Source of the DNA: Variovorax sp. Root411
GTDB taxonomy: Bacteria; Pseudomonadota; Gammaproteobacteria; Burkholderiales; Burkholderiaceae_C
Direction of reading: 5' to 3'
Assembly (NCBI RefSeq): GCF_001425205.1
Contig: NZ_LMDW01000015.1
Location: forward strand, 248,001-312,000
Length of the DNA: 64,000 bases
Shown here: positions 1 through 9,616 of the stretch, piece after piece
Numbering within the stretch: position 1 is the first letter of the stretch
Layout: the number at the start of each line of letters is the position of its first letter
Notes under the pieces: generated by a model
What the model was told of the DNA's origin: nothing
Seen by the model: the letters and a program-made list of their open reading frames with translations, nothing else
The model's database searches: none
Position numbers and translations under genes: made by a program

Positions 1-15
1 GCGCATCAGACATCG

Positions 16-831
16 CTAGATCACGCAGTGCGAGAGCACGGGTAGCTGCGCGCGCGTGCTCTCGACCCTTGCGGCATCGATGTCGAACAGCACCACGCCT
101 TCTTCGCTGTCCTGCTGCGCCACCACCGTGCCCCAAGGGTCGACGATCAGCGACTGGCCCCAGGTCCGGCGGCCGTTCTCGTGTGTGCCGCCCTGCGCGG
201 GTGCGACCACCCAGGCCAGGTTCTCGATGGCACGGGCGCGCAGCAGCACCTCCCAGTGGGCGGCGCCGGTAGTGCGCGTGAAGGCGCTGGGCACCAGCAG
301 CAGGTCGGCGCCCTGCTTCGCGAGCGCGCGGTAGAGCTCGGGAAAGCGCAGGTCGTAGCAGACGCTCATGCCCACGCGCCAGCTGTGGCCGTCGCGCGAT
401 GGCAGGTCGAACACCACGGGCTGCGTACCGGGCGCGATGACGCGACGCTCGTCGTAGCGCTCGGTGCCGTTGTCGAAGAAGAACAGATGGATCTTGTCGT
501 AACGCGCCACGCACTGCCCCTCGGGCGAGAAGGCCAGCGAGCTGTTGAACACGTGCTCGGCATCGTTGCTCTCGATGGGCAGCGTGCCGCCGACGATCCA
601 CAGGCCGAACTCGCGCGCCGCATCGGCCAGGAAGCCCTGCACCGCGCCCGCGCCGGCGGTCTCGCGCAGGCCCAGCTTGTCGGTGTCGCGTGCGCCCATC
701 ATGCAGAAATACTCGGGCAGCACCGCGAGCTCGGCGCCGGCTGCGGCCGCCTGCGCGAGCAGGCCGTGGGCACGGGCGAGGTTGGCTTCGCGGGCGATGG
801 CCGACACCATCTGGATGGCTGCGACTTTCAT
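16..831 (-). CDS. Carbon-nitrogen hydrolase (Nit/omega-amidase-like)
   Basis: This 271-residue protein belongs to the nitrilase superfamily, whose members hydrolyse small amides such as deaminated glutathione or alpha-keto acid amides in the cytoplasm. The catalytic triad is visible: Glu40 in LPEYF, Lys113 in YDKIHLF and Cys158 in VCYDLRFPELYR. The length matches the Nit1/Nit2 type. The ATG overlaps the yhdP stop codon as ATGA, so the two genes are probably translationally coupled. The stop is TAG at 16-18. A further minus-strand gene may begin in the first 13 bases (ATG at 13-11). In related genomes tldD follows here, but too little sequence is present to say. The exact substrate cannot be assigned from sequence. 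Confidence 0.9.
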   Translation of the reverse strand: MKVAAIQMVSAIAREANLARAHGLLAQAAAAGAELAVLPEYFCMMGARDTDKLGLRETAGAGAVQGFLADAAREFGLWIVGGTLPIESNDAEHVFNSSLAFSPEGQCVARYDKIHLFFFDNGTERYDERRVIAPGTQPVVFDLPSRDGHSWRVGMSVCYDLRFPELYRALAKQGADLLLVPSAFTRTTGAAHWEVLLRARAIENLAWVVAPAQGGTHENGRRTWGQSLIVDPWGTVVAQQDSEEGVVLFDIDAARVESTRAQLPVLSHCVI

Positions 832-3800
832 TGCGTGGTCTCCGTTTTCTTGCCTTCGTTCGCGGCCGGCGAACCCGGCAGGCCGGGGATGGCCGGAATG
901 CTGTGGGGCAGCAGTTGCAGCGTGCGTGGCACCTTCGCTATTTTGGGGTCGGCCCAGGTGCCTTCGATATGGAACTCCTGCGTGGCGGCCGCCGCCAGCG
1001 GCTTGCTCAATACCCATTGGGCCAGGAAGGTGCCCAGGCCGATGGCCGGGTTGATGGCGGTGGCCACGAGCGCGGCCGTGCCCGCATTGATCTCGGGCAC
1101 CACCACCACGCGCAGGTTCTGCGTCTCGCGCACGATGTCGGCCGAGCCGTCCATCAGCGCGGCGGCGTTGACGCCCTTCATCTGCAGGTTGTTGGTGCTG
1201 GCGATGCCCTTGTTGATCTTCGCGTCGCCGCGGATGAAGTCGAAGGCGAAGCCCTGGCTGAAGACGTCGCGGAAGTCGAGCGTGAGCCGGCGCGGCAGCG
1301 CCTGCAGGCTCAGCACGCCGAGCAGCTTGGCCAGGCCCGGGTCGGCCTTGAGGAACTGGCCCTGCTCCACGTCGACCTGCAGCTGCCCGCCCAGGCTCGG
1401 GTAGTCGAGCGAGAACGGCGAACCGCGCCAGTTGACGTCGCCCTCGAGCCGCCCGCGGCCGCGCGACAGCACACCCGGCATGCCGAAGCGCGTGAGCAGG
1501 TCGCCGGCATCGGTGATGTCGAGCTTGAACGTCATGGCGGTGCGGCGCTGGCCGGCCGCGGCACCGGGCACCGCCGCCCAGGTGCCCTTGGCCGCGAAGC
1601 TGGCCTCGGGCATGGTGAAGGTCAGCTTGTTGAGCGCCCATTCGCGGCTCGCGCCCCCGCGGTTGACCGCATCGATCTCGGCGCGGCCGAGGCGCTTGCC
1701 GAGCAGTTCGAAATCGTCGATCACGATGTCGAGGGCCGGCAGGGTGCCGGGCTGCTCGTCGAGCAGGGTCTCGACCTGCGTGGCCTCGGCCGGTGCGATC
1801 TTCAGCCGCGCGAGCCGCGCATGGAGGCGCCCGGCCTGCGCGTGGCGGTATTCCGCATAGCCGCTGAGTTCGGTGGCGTCGATGTTGGCGCGCCAGACGG
1901 CGCCGTCGCGCGTACCGCCGAGCACCACGTTGTGCAGTGTGCGGCCCGCGATGCCGAGCTGCTGCGCGCGCACCGCGATGCGCGTGGGCAGGTAGGCCTG
2001 CGAGGGGTCGTCGGCGCGCTCCGCGGTCTCGGTGCCGGTGCCGGTCGCCTCGCCGAGCAGCGCCTGCCATGCCGCCATGTCGAGCTTGGCGACGTTGACG
2101 TTCGCGAACACGCCCTTGTCGGGCAGGCTGGCCGTCTCGCCCGCCGCGAGGCCGACGCCGATGCTACCGCGCAGCACGCGTGCCTCGTTGCCGACGAGAT
2201 CGCGCACGTACTGGACGGCGCCGACGCGGCCAAGGTCGAGCGAGAGCTGGTCCTGCGTGGCCACGATGGCGCCCTGTTTCGTGGTTTCGCGTGCGAGCAC
2301 CTTCTTCTCGATGCGCAGCGGCATCTGCTCTTCGGCCGTCTTCACGAGCGGCGGCGGCAGCTGCAGCGCCAGGCCCTGCAGGCTGCTGGTGAGCGAGAAC
2401 TCGGGCGTGCCGTCGCGCATCGAGAAAGTGGCCGCATAGGGTGTGCTGCCGGTCGCCTTCTTCGCGAGGCGGGCGAGCCAGTCGACCTCGCGCGCGCCGC
2501 GCAGGCCCTCGGCCGTGGCCGTGCCCTGCGCCTTCAAGGCCACTTCGCGATTCGGGCCGGTGAAGCGGCCGCGGCCTTCGACGCGGATGTCGCCGCCGAG
2601 CAGCCTGGCCTGCACGCCGGCCAGCGAAAAGCCGGTTTCGGTGAAGCTGAGCGTGCCCTTGGCCTGCGTGAATGAAGGCGCCTCGGGCACGACCTGCAGC
2701 TCGTTGTCGGCCAGCGCCACGGTGGCCTGTACCTTGGCGTTTTCCATGGCCGCGAGGGGCAGTTCGAGGTGCAGCTTGTAGTCGGCCGAACCGGTGGCGC
2801 GCGCGGTTCGCATGATCTCTCCGGTTTCTCCGGCCAGCGGCGCGCCCGCGCGCAGCACCTCGCCGAGCGGCCCCTTGGCCTGCGCATCGACGCGCAGCAT
2901 CGAGGCGTGGTGCGACATGTCGGGGATCTGCGCCTCGGCCTTCGTGATCTCGACACCGGGCGCACCGACGATGCGGCCGCGCGCGTTGCGCACCAGCATG
3001 CCGGCGCGCTCGAACACGAGCTCGCCCGACAGGCCGGTGAGCGGCGGCCACACCGGGGCGGGCGTGCCGTTGCGCAGCGGCGCGGAGGACGGCGGCACGT
3101 AGGCGTAGTTGACGTCGGCCACCTTGGCGGCGATGCGGAAGTCACCCTGTTTCGGGTCCATGAAGGGCATGTCGTGCAGGTCGCCGCGCACGCGGAAGTC
3201 GACGCTGCTGGCGATGCCCTTGGTGACGGCGTTGCGCACGTAGTCGCGCGTGTGCTGGGGAATGTCGAGCGGCAGGTAGCGGAACACGCGCGTGCCGTCG
3301 GCGCGGGTCAGCTTGCCCTGCAGGTCGAGCACGCCGGGAAAGCGCCCGTGGCCGCTGGAGACAGCCGGGTCGCTGGTGCGCCAGGTGGCTTCGGCATCGC
3401 CCTCGGCATCGGTGTTGGCAAAACGCAGCTTCGACAGCTGCAGCTGCGCGTTGCCGTTGTCGAGCTTCCATTGCAGCTGCGCCGAGAGCCGGTCGATGGG
3501 AATGACCGGCTCTTCGAACACGCCCGGGAACTCGAGCGTGCCCTGTGCGATGGCGAGCGTGGCAGTGCCGCCGGTGTGGGTGGCGTCGAAATCGACCGCG
3601 GCGCCGCTCAGGCCGGGAGTGCCGGGATGCGCCCTGGGCGGGGTGGTTGCCGCATCCGTCTTGCCGGGCTGCGAAGCGATGCGCAGGCCGCTGACGCGGC
3701 CCTTGGCCTGGTAGCGGCTGGGCGCCCCCAGCGGGCCCTGCCAGTTCAGGTCGACGTGCTCGACGAGGCCGCGTGGCGCGTAGGCGTCGAGCACGCGGTG

Positions 3801-4952
3801 CGTGGCATCGCCCAGCGGCAGCCGGTCGGCGATGAGGGCCAGCGCAGCCAGGTCGAGGCGGTCGGCGCGCAGCGCGCCGTGCTCGGGCGTGCGGCCCCGG
3901 TTCGGCGTGTGCTGCAGCCACAGGTTGCCGCCGGGCCAGCGCAGGCCGTCGCTGGTGTCGAACTGCAGCGCGGTGGTCGAGAACTCCAGCGTCTCCTCGG
4001 TGAACTGCCCCGCGAGGCGGCCGGTGACGGCGCGCAGCACCAGCGGCTGCAGGCCCTTGTCGAGCGACACGTCGACCTTGTCGAGCCCCAGGTCGGCCGC
4101 GCCGCCGACGACCTGGCCGTCGTCCACGTCGGCCCACACGCGCAGCGCGCCGTTGCCTTCGCGGATGCGGGCGTCGAGCGACACGTACTGGCCCAGCCGG
4201 GTCACGTCGATGTAGGGCAGGTCGGCATAGAGCTGGCCGTCCCAGGTCTGCCAGTGGCCGCTGCGGATGGACAGCAGCGGCTGGCGGAACTGGCCGCGCA
4301 GGGTGAAGCGCTCGCCCCAGCCGGCCGGCGGCGTGGCGTCCAGCCGCAGCCCGTGGCGCCGGGCGCTGTTGCGCGCGACGAAGCGCACGTCGGTCAGCAG
4401 CAGCGGTTCGGCCTGGCGCTGCTCGTCGGTCCAGCGCACGGTGCCGCCTTCGATGACCAGTTCGCGCTGGGCAAAAAACCAGTCGGCGCCGCGGGTTTCC
4501 CCGCTCGTGTCTGTCGCCATGTGCAAGCCGGCCACATGGAGTTTTCCCTGGGTGTCGCGGCGCACGTCGAGCTGCGGACCCTCGATGTAGAGCTGCTCGA
4601 AGTTGAGCCTCCAGAGCGAGCGCGGCGACACGCTGGCCACCACGCGCACGAGGCGCAGGGCCTCGCGGTTGCCGGCGTCGTGCAGCACCACGTCGCGCAA
4701 TTCGAAGGCCGGGAAAAGCCCTTCGGAGCGGGCGGTGATCGATCCGATGCGGACCGGCACGCCGATCGCCTTGCTAGCCTGTGCCTCCAGTGCGCCGCGA
4801 AAATCGCCGATTCGCGGCACAATCCACGCGTGTAGGACAACGACTGACAGTGCCAGCAGAAGCCATGCAGCGATCAACAGACTCAGCAGCCAGCGCGCTG
4901 TCACAGCGGTTAATTTGAGCAGACGTGAAGGGGAAGACGCCGTGTCGTTCAT
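828..4952 (-). CDS. yhdP: YhdP family AsmA-like transport protein
   Basis: A very large protein of 1374 residues from the chosen ATG. It has one N-terminal transmembrane segment (about residues 19-45) followed by a long periplasmic beta-rich region, the architecture of YhdP/AsmA-like proteins (E. coli YhdP is about 1270 residues). The family is implicated in moving phospholipids between inner and outer membranes through a bridge-like hydrophobic groove. The start MNDTASS is preferred. An upstream in-frame ATG at 4991 would run into the divergent glnE start. The gene lies head to head with glnE with only 25 bp between starts, and overlaps the downstream hydrolase by 4 bases. Confidence 0.88.
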   Translation of the reverse strand: MNDTASSPSRLLKLTAVTARWLLSLLIAAWLLLALSVVVLHAWIVPRIGDFRGALEAQASKAIGVPVRIGSITARSEGLFPAFELRDVVLHDAGNREALRLVRVVASVSPRSLWRLNFEQLYIEGPQLDVRRDTQGKLHVAGLHMATDTSGETRGADWFFAQRELVIEGGTVRWTDEQRQAEPLLLTDVRFVARNSARRHGLRLDATPPAGWGERFTLRGQFRQPLLSIRSGHWQTWDGQLYADLPYIDVTRLGQYVSLDARIREGNGALRVWADVDDGQVVGGAADLGLDKVDVSLDKGLQPLVLRAVTGRLAGQFTEETLEFSTTALQFDTSDGLRWPGGNLWLQHTPNRGRTPEHGALRADRLDLAALALIADRLPLGDATHRVLDAYAPRGLVEHVDLNWQGPLGAPSRYQAKGRVSGLRIASQPGKTDAATTPPRAHPGTPGLSGAAVDFDATHTGGTATLAIAQGTLEFPGVFEEPVIPIDRLSAQLQWKLDNGNAQLQLSKLRFANTDAEGDAEATWRTSDPAVSSGHGRFPGVLDLQGKLTRADGTRVFRYLPLDIPQHTRDYVRNAVTKGIASSVDFRVRGDLHDMPFMDPKQGDFRIAAKVADVNYAYVPPSSAPLRNGTPAPVWPPLTGLSGELVFERAGMLVRNARGRIVGAPGVEITKAEAQIPDMSHHASMLRVDAQAKGPLGEVLRAGAPLAGETGEIMRTARATGSADYKLHLELPLAAMENAKVQATVALADNELQVVPEAPSFTQAKGTLSFTETGFSLAGVQARLLGGDIRVEGRGRFTGPNREVALKAQGTATAEGLRGAREVDWLARLAKKATGSTPYAATFSMRDGTPEFSLTSSLQGLALQLPPPLVKTAEEQMPLRIEKKVLARETTKQGAIVATQDQLSLDLGRVGAVQYVRDLVGNEARVLRGSIGVGLAAGETASLPDKGVFANVNVAKLDMAAWQALLGEATGTGTETAERADDPSQAYLPTRIAVRAQQLGIAGRTLHNVVLGGTRDGAVWRANIDATELSGYAEYRHAQAGRLHARLARLKIAPAEATQVETLLDEQPGTLPALDIVIDDFELLGKRLGRAEIDAVNRGGASREWALNKLTFTMPEASFAAKGTWAAVPGAAAGQRRTAMTFKLDITDAGDLLTRFGMPGVLSRGRGRLEGDVNWRGSPFSLDYPSLGGQLQVDVEQGQFLKADPGLAKLLGVLSLQALPRRLTLDFRDVFSQGFAFDFIRGDAKINKGIASTNNLQMKGVNAAALMDGSADIVRETQNLRVVVVPEINAGTAALVATAINPAIGLGTFLAQWVLSKPLAAAATQEFHIEGTWADPKIAKVPRTLQLLPHSIPAIPGLPGSPAANEGKKTETTQ

Positions 4953-4977
4953 TGAGGATCGCGCTGTGTCGGGAATT

Positions 4978-7773
4978 ATGACCGCCAGCATTCAGAGGGG
5001 TTCCACGGAAACCAGCATCAGTGTGAACCACTTGCCAGACACTTCGACGCAGGCCGCGTCATCTTCTTACTCACGCTTCGTGCAGCGCCTGCGTCGCAGG
5101 TATGCGGCCGAGCTTTCATTGCTTCCCCCTGGTGCGCCGCGGCGCGAGTCGATGATGGTGGCTTACGAGGCATTGCGCCGGCGTGGGGACAGCGTCGGCG
5201 ATGCACTTCGGATTGTGCGGCAGCTCGTGATGGAGCGGCTCGTGACGCTCGACTGCGACGAGCAGGCGCCGCTGGCCGTGGTGACCACCGCCGTCACCGA
5301 ACTGGCCGAGCTGGCACTCGATATTGCGTGCCAGGACGCCTGCCACGAACTCGACGCGGTGCACGGCGCGCCGCTCGGCCCCGAGGGCCAGCGCTCGCAG
5401 CTGTGGATCGTCGGCATGGGCAAGCTCGGCGCGCGCGAGCTCAACGTGTCGAGCGACATCGACCTGATCTACCTCTACGACGTCGACGGCGAAACGAAGG
5501 GCGACGCCGACGGCCGCGGCCGGCTGGCCAACCAGGAGTACTTCTCGCGCGCCGTGAAGCGCATCTATGCGCTGGTGGGCGACACCACCGAGCACGGTTT
5601 CGTGTTCCGCGTCGACCTGGCGCTGCGGCCCAACGGCAATTCGGGCCCGAGCGTGGTTTCGCTCGATGCGCTCGAAGAATATTTCCAGGTGCAGGGCCGC
5701 GAATGGGAGCGCTTCGCCTGGATGAAGAGCCGGGTGGTGGCGCCGCGCGACATCGTGCTCGCGGGCCAGGCCCAGGGGCTGCGCGGTGCGGTGCTGCCCT
5801 TCGTGTTCCGGCGCTACCTCGACTACAGCGTGTTCGATTCGCTGCGCGTGCTGCACCGGCAGATCCGCGAGCAGTCGGCGCGCCGCAGCGCCGGGCGGCC
5901 GGAGCGAGCCAACGATGTGAAGCTGTCGCGCGGCGGCATCCGCGAGATCGAGTTCACCGTGCAGCTGCTGCAGGTGGTACGCGGCGGCCAGTTCCCCGAA
6001 CTGCGCACGCGGCCCACGCTCGATGCGCTGCAGCGCCTCGCGCGCGCCAACCTCATGCCGCAGGAAACCGCCGATGCGCTGGCCGCGGCTTATGAGTTCC
6101 TGCGCCGCGTGGAGCACCGCATCCAGTACCTCGACGACCAGCAGACCCACGCGCTGCCGGTGTCCGATGACGACCTGCGCTGGATTGCCCAGACCATGGG
6201 CTACGACTGCTGCGCCTTCCTCGAGCAGCTCGACACGCACCGCGAGTTCGTCGCGCAGGAGTTCGACAAGCTGCTCGGCGGCGAGAAGCCCTGCAACGGC
6301 AAGTGCAATGGCAAGAAGGCCTCCGCCGCGCCGGCCGATCTCGCCGATCTGCTCGACGATCTGCCGGCCGCTTTCGCCGACCGCATCCGCGACTGGTGCG
6401 AAACGCCGCGCGTGCTCGCCCTGCGCGAGGAGACGCGCGGGCGGCTGCGCCAGCTGGTGCAGCGCACCGGCCAATGGCTCAAGGAGCCCGATGGCGACGG
6501 CCCGGGACAAACGCCGCGCCACGTCGACGCGGCCTTGCGCTGGGCCGACTGGATCGAGCCGCTGCTGCGCCGCGAGAGCTACCTCGCGCTGCTGGTCGAG
6601 CGCCCGGCCGTGCAGGAACGCCTGCTGCGCCTGCTCGGCGCCGCGAAGTGGCCCGCGCGCTACCTGATGCAGCACCCGGGCGTGATCGACGAACTGGCGA
6701 GCGACGAAATGCTGTCGGGCCGCTTCGTGGCCGCCGAGTTCGAGCGCGAGCTCGAGGCGCGCCACACCTCGCTCACCCGCACCGGCGAAGCCGACGAAGA
6801 GCGCCTGCTGAACCTGCTGCGCCACGCCCACCACGCCGAGGTGTTCCGCACGCTGGCGCGCGACGTCGACGGCCGCATCACCGTCGAGCAGGTGGCCGAC
6901 GACCTGAGCGCGCTGGCCGACACCACCTTGCGCGTGACCGCCCACTGGTGCTGGCCGCACGTGCGCAACCGGCACCGCGAGGTGCCGCAGTTCGCGATCA
7001 TCGGCTACGGCAAGCTGGGCGGGAAGGAACTGGGCTACGGCAGCGACCTCGACATCGTGTTCGTCTATGACGACGACGACGAGCGCGCTGGCGAGGTCTA
7101 CGCGGCCTACGTGCGCAAGCTCATCAACTGGCTCACGGTGAAGACGCGCGAAGGCGACCTGTTCGAGATCGACACCGCCTTGCGGCCCAACGGCAACTCC
7201 GGCCTGCTGACCACCAGCTTCGAGGCCTACGAAAAGTACCAGCTCGGCCGCGGCAGCAACACCGCGTGGACCTGGGAACACCAGGCCATGACGCGCGCGC
7301 GCTTCGTGCTCGGCAGCGAGGACCACGGCGCCGAGCTGGGCGCGCGTTTCGACCAGGTGCGCGAGGCCGTGCTGGTATCGCCGCGCGACCGCGAGGCGCT
7401 GAAGGCCGAGATCATCGCCATGCGCGACAAGCTGCGTGGCGCGCGGCCGGTGAAGGCCGACCGCTTCGACGTGAAGCACAGCCCCGGCGGGATGGTCGAC
7501 GCCGAATTCGCAGTGCAGTTCCTGGTGCTGTCGTCGTCGGGCGAGCACCCCGAGCTGATCCCGAACGTGGGCAACATCGCACTGCTGCTGCGCGCCGAAC
7601 TCGCGGGACTGCTGCCTGAAGGCGTGGGCCGCAATGCGGCACGGGCCTATCGCGAGCTGCGCCGCGTGCAGCATCGCGCGCGCCTGAACGAAGAACCGAC
7701 GCAGGTCACCCCGCCCGCACTGGCCGCCGAGCGCGACGCCATGCTGGCACTATGGAAGGCCGTATTTGGCTGA
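4978..7773 (+). CDS. glnE: Bifunctional glutamine synthetase adenylyltransferase/adenylyl-removing enzyme
   Basis: GlnE, 931 residues, reversibly adenylylates glutamine synthetase in response to PII and thereby tunes nitrogen assimilation. It shows the expected duplicated nucleotidyltransferase layout. The adenylyl-removing half has the GMGKLGARELNVSSDIDLI motif near residue 142, and the adenylyltransferase half has GYGKLGGKELGYGSDLDIV near residue 675. Each is followed by a helical region with a conserved RPNGNSG. Length agrees with E. coli GlnE (946). The ATG at 4978 begins MTASIQRGST; the first 40 residues are Ser/Thr-rich and the start could be slightly internal. It is transcribed divergently from yhdP. 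Confidence 0.96.
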   Translation: MTASIQRGSTETSISVNHLPDTSTQAASSSYSRFVQRLRRRYAAELSLLPPGAPRRESMMVAYEALRRRGDSVGDALRIVRQLVMERLVTLDCDEQAPLAVVTTAVTELAELALDIACQDACHELDAVHGAPLGPEGQRSQLWIVGMGKLGARELNVSSDIDLIYLYDVDGETKGDADGRGRLANQEYFSRAVKRIYALVGDTTEHGFVFRVDLALRPNGNSGPSVVSLDALEEYFQVQGREWERFAWMKSRVVAPRDIVLAGQAQGLRGAVLPFVFRRYLDYSVFDSLRVLHRQIREQSARRSAGRPERANDVKLSRGGIREIEFTVQLLQVVRGGQFPELRTRPTLDALQRLARANLMPQETADALAAAYEFLRRVEHRIQYLDDQQTHALPVSDDDLRWIAQTMGYDCCAFLEQLDTHREFVAQEFDKLLGGEKPCNGKCNGKKASAAPADLADLLDDLPAAFADRIRDWCETPRVLALREETRGRLRQLVQRTGQWLKEPDGDGPGQTPRHVDAALRWADWIEPLLRRESYLALLVERPAVQERLLRLLGAAKWPARYLMQHPGVIDELASDEMLSGRFVAAEFERELEARHTSLTRTGEADEERLLNLLRHAHHAEVFRTLARDVDGRITVEQVADDLSALADTTLRVTAHWCWPHVRNRHREVPQFAIIGYGKLGGKELGYGSDLDIVFVYDDDDERAGEVYAAYVRKLINWLTVKTREGDLFEIDTALRPNGNSGLLTTSFEAYEKYQLGRGSNTAWTWEHQAMTRARFVLGSEDHGAELGARFDQVREAVLVSPRDREALKAEIIAMRDKLRGARPVKADRFDVKHSPGGMVDAEFAVQFLVLSSSGEHPELIPNVGNIALLLRAELAGLLPEGVGRNAARAYRELRRVQHRARLNEEPTQVTPPALAAERDAMLALWKAVFG

Positions 7774-7782
7774 CTTGGCTCA

Positions 7783-7877
7783 CCCCCAGGCTTCGCGCAC
7801 TTCGTGTCGCTTCGCCTCCCCCCTTGCAGGGGGCAACACCGGCGGCCCGGCAAAGCCGGTTCCGCGGTGTTTCTGGC
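7783..7877. repeat. Intergenic GC-rich repeat with two hairpins
   Basis: The region after glnE begins with CCCCCAGGCTTCGCGC (7783-7798) and continues through a hairpin with arms CCCCC/GGGGG near 7816-7832 and a second hairpin with ACCGGC/GCCGGT arms near 7838-7860. The first 16 bases recur inverted at 46973-46988, and a close variant lies at 61741-61772. This looks like a dispersed REP-like element. It sits directly in front of rlpA and probably separates it from glnE. Confidence 0.7.
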
Positions 7878-7903
7878 GCGAACCGTATCGAGAAGCTGCG
7901 GCA

Positions 7904-9046
7904 GTGTGTGCTGCAGTCGCAATCGCCATCCTTCTTGCGGGCTGCGCCAGCGGTCCGCGCAGCGGGGGCGGCGTTGCCAGCGGCCGCGACGGGCCGGGCA
8001 CGAACATTCCGCCGGACCTCGCCAGCGTGCCCGACGCCGAGCCCCGCATCGAATCCGTCCGTGCCAGCGGCGGCACCAGCAAGCCGTACACCGTGCTGGG
8101 CCGCGGCTACCAGCCGATCACCGACGACCGGCCTTTCCGCGAATCGGGGCTGGCCTCGTGGTACGGCCGCAAGTTCCATGCGGCATCCACCTCGAGCGGC
8201 GAACCCTACGACATGTACGCCATGACGGCCGCGCACAAGACGCTGCCGCTGCCGAGCTACGTGCGCGTGCGCAACCCCGCCAACGGGCGCGAGGTGATCG
8301 TGCGCGTGAACGACCGCGGGCCGTTCGTGGACGGCCGCGTCATCGACCTGAGCTACACGGCCGCGCTGAAGCTCGACCTGCTGCGCGGCGTGGCGCCGGT
8401 GGAGATCGAGCGGATCACCAACGAGGAGATCCGCACCGGCGCATGGCGGCGCGACGCCGGCACGGCCTACGCCGCGGCGCCCGCGTCCGCCCCTGTGGCC
8501 GTACCCGTCTCCGCACGAGTACCGCCAGCGCGCGTGGCGAGCGCGCAGCAGGTGCGGGTGCCGGCCGAATGGGTGGCGCCGATCACCGCGGCGGACAACG
8601 ACATCCCTCCGCCCGCATCGACGATGCCGGTCGCGCCGCAGACACCGATGGCGACAACCAATCCGCCCGGCGCCGAAACCGAATCGGCACAGTGGCCGCC
8701 TTCCACGCCGCCGCGCCAGGCCATCGTGGTGAACGACCTCGCGCCGCTGCAGGCCGCACCTTCGCCGCCGCCCCCGTTGCGGGCAGGAGCGCCCGCACCG
8801 TCCATCGCCCTACCGGGCTTCTGGGTGCAGCTCGGCGCGTTCCGCGAACGCGAAGGCGCGGAGAGCCTGCAAAACCAGGCGTCCCGCGGCGTGCCTTCGC
8901 TGGCATCGCAGCTGCGGGTTTTCAGCGAGGCTGGCACGCACCGGCTGCAGGCCGGTCCCTTCGCCTCGCGCAATGCGGCCGGCGAGGCGGTCACGCAGTT
9001 GCGCGAGAGCCTGCGCATCTCGCCGATGGTGGTGGAGCGCCGCTGA
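7904..9046 (+). CDS. rlpA: RlpA-like septal lytic transglycosylase lipoprotein with SPOR domain
   Basis: Predicted outer-membrane lipoprotein that cleaves denuded peptidoglycan at the division septum. From the GTG start (380 residues) the protein opens with a hydrophobic stretch and a lipobox LAGC with Cys14. It then has a double-psi beta-barrel domain containing GLASWYGRKFH and the catalytic-Asp motif VRVNDRGPF. A Pro/Ala-rich linker follows, and a C-terminal SPOR domain (about the last 75 residues) that begins FWVQLGAF and binds denuded glycan. The start is uncertain: GAGAAG lies 8 bases before GTG 7904, but the resulting signal lacks basic residues. In-frame TTG codons at 7766 and 7775 would add residues encoded by the intergenic repeat. 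Confidence 0.87.
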   Translation: MCAAVAIAILLAGCASGPRSGGGVASGRDGPGTNIPPDLASVPDAEPRIESVRASGGTSKPYTVLGRGYQPITDDRPFRESGLASWYGRKFHAASTSSGEPYDMYAMTAAHKTLPLPSYVRVRNPANGREVIVRVNDRGPFVDGRVIDLSYTAALKLDLLRGVAPVEIERITNEEIRTGAWRRDAGTAYAAAPASAPVAVPVSARVPPARVASAQQVRVPAEWVAPITAADNDIPPPASTMPVAPQTPMATTNPPGAETESAQWPPSTPPRQAIVVNDLAPLQAAPSPPPPLRAGAPAPSIALPGFWVQLGAFREREGAESLQNQASRGVPSLASQLRVFSEAGTHRLQAGPFASRNAAGEAVTQLRESLRISPMVVERR

Positions 9047-9050
9047 GCGC

Positions 9051-9072
9051 TGCCCTGAGGCGGTTCAGGGCA
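9051..9072. terminator. Convergent hairpin between rlpA and the CMD gene
   Basis: An 8-bp perfect stem, TGCCCTGA and TCAGGGCA, with a 5-base loop covers the junction of two convergent genes and overlaps the stop codon of the minus-strand gene. No T-tract follows on either strand, so it is only a weak terminator candidate. Confidence 0.4.
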
Positions 9073-9526
9073 TGGCCTTGGCGGCCACCGGCATGCGCAT
9101 GCCGACGCCCATGCGGTTCCAGGCATTGATCTGCGCGATGGCGACGGAAAGCTCGGCAATCTCGACTTCGCTGAAATGCGCCTGCAGCGCCTCGAACTCG
9201 GCGTCGCGGCCGCCATGGTGCTCGGACAGGCGCGTCAGCGTTTCGGCCCAGGCGAAGGCGGCGCGCTCGCGCTCGCTGAAGAAGCTTACTTCGCGCCAGG
9301 TCGCGAGGCTGTTGATGCGCTGCCAGTCTTCGCCCTGCTGGCGCAGGTCGCGCACGTGCATGTCGAGGCAATAGGCGCAGCCGTTGATCTGCGAGACGCG
9401 GGCGTAGACCAGGTCGAGCAGTGTCTTGCCGAGCGTGCTGGCCTCGAAGGCGCCGTTCACGCCGAGCATGGCCTGGAAGGCCTTGGGGACGGTCTTGTAC
9501 CAGTTGAGACGGGGGGTGCTGTTCAT
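9065..9526 (-). CDS. Carboxymuconolactone decarboxylase/AhpD-like protein
   Basis: A 153-residue all-helical protein of the carboxymuconolactone decarboxylase superfamily. It has the AhpD-type redox motif CAYC (Cys50, Cys53) followed by His57 in CLDMHVRD. Such proteins act as thiol-dependent peroxidases or reductases. The catalytic CxxC-H arrangement argues for the peroxidase-like type rather than a true lactone decarboxylase. It lies immediately downstream of an ECF41 sigma gene on the same strand, and an exact ECF41-type promoter sits in the intergenic gap, so it is the probable target of that sigma factor. Confidence 0.9.
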   Translation of the reverse strand: MNSTPRLNWYKTVPKAFQAMLGVNGAFEASTLGKTLLDLVYARVSQINGCAYCLDMHVRDLRQQGEDWQRINSLATWREVSFFSERERAAFAWAETLTRLSEHHGGRDAEFEALQAHFSEVEIAELSVAIAQINAWNRMGVGMRMPVAAKAMP

Positions 9527-9577
9527 GGTGCTCTGACTCCAATGAGTGGGTTGAAACGAATCTGCCTACCCCCTGAA

Positions 9578-9604
9578 GACGTGGCGGCCGAACGCCTTGT
9601 GACA
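9578..9604 (-). promoter_or_regulatory. ECF41-type promoter for the CMD gene
   Basis: On the minus strand the sequence reads TGTCACA (9604-9598), 16 bases, then CGTC (9581-9578). This exactly matches the published ECF41 consensus TGTCACA-N16-CGTC. It lies about 50 bp upstream of the carboxymuconolactone-decarboxylase-like gene and just after the end of the ECF41 gene, as expected for the known target arrangement. Confidence 0.88.
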
Positions 9605-9616
9605 CGTCGCGCGAAA

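Noticed and set aside
16-2070. A 684-codon minus-strand open frame continuing upstream of the hydrolase start
   Set aside because: The extra N-terminal part is Arg/Ala/Gly-rich antiphase translation of yhdP. The true hydrolase start overlaps the yhdP stop at 829-831.
5116-7674. 852-codon open frame antisense to glnE
   Set aside because: High-GC shadow frame of glnE with no recognisable domain; glnE itself has clear catalytic motifs.
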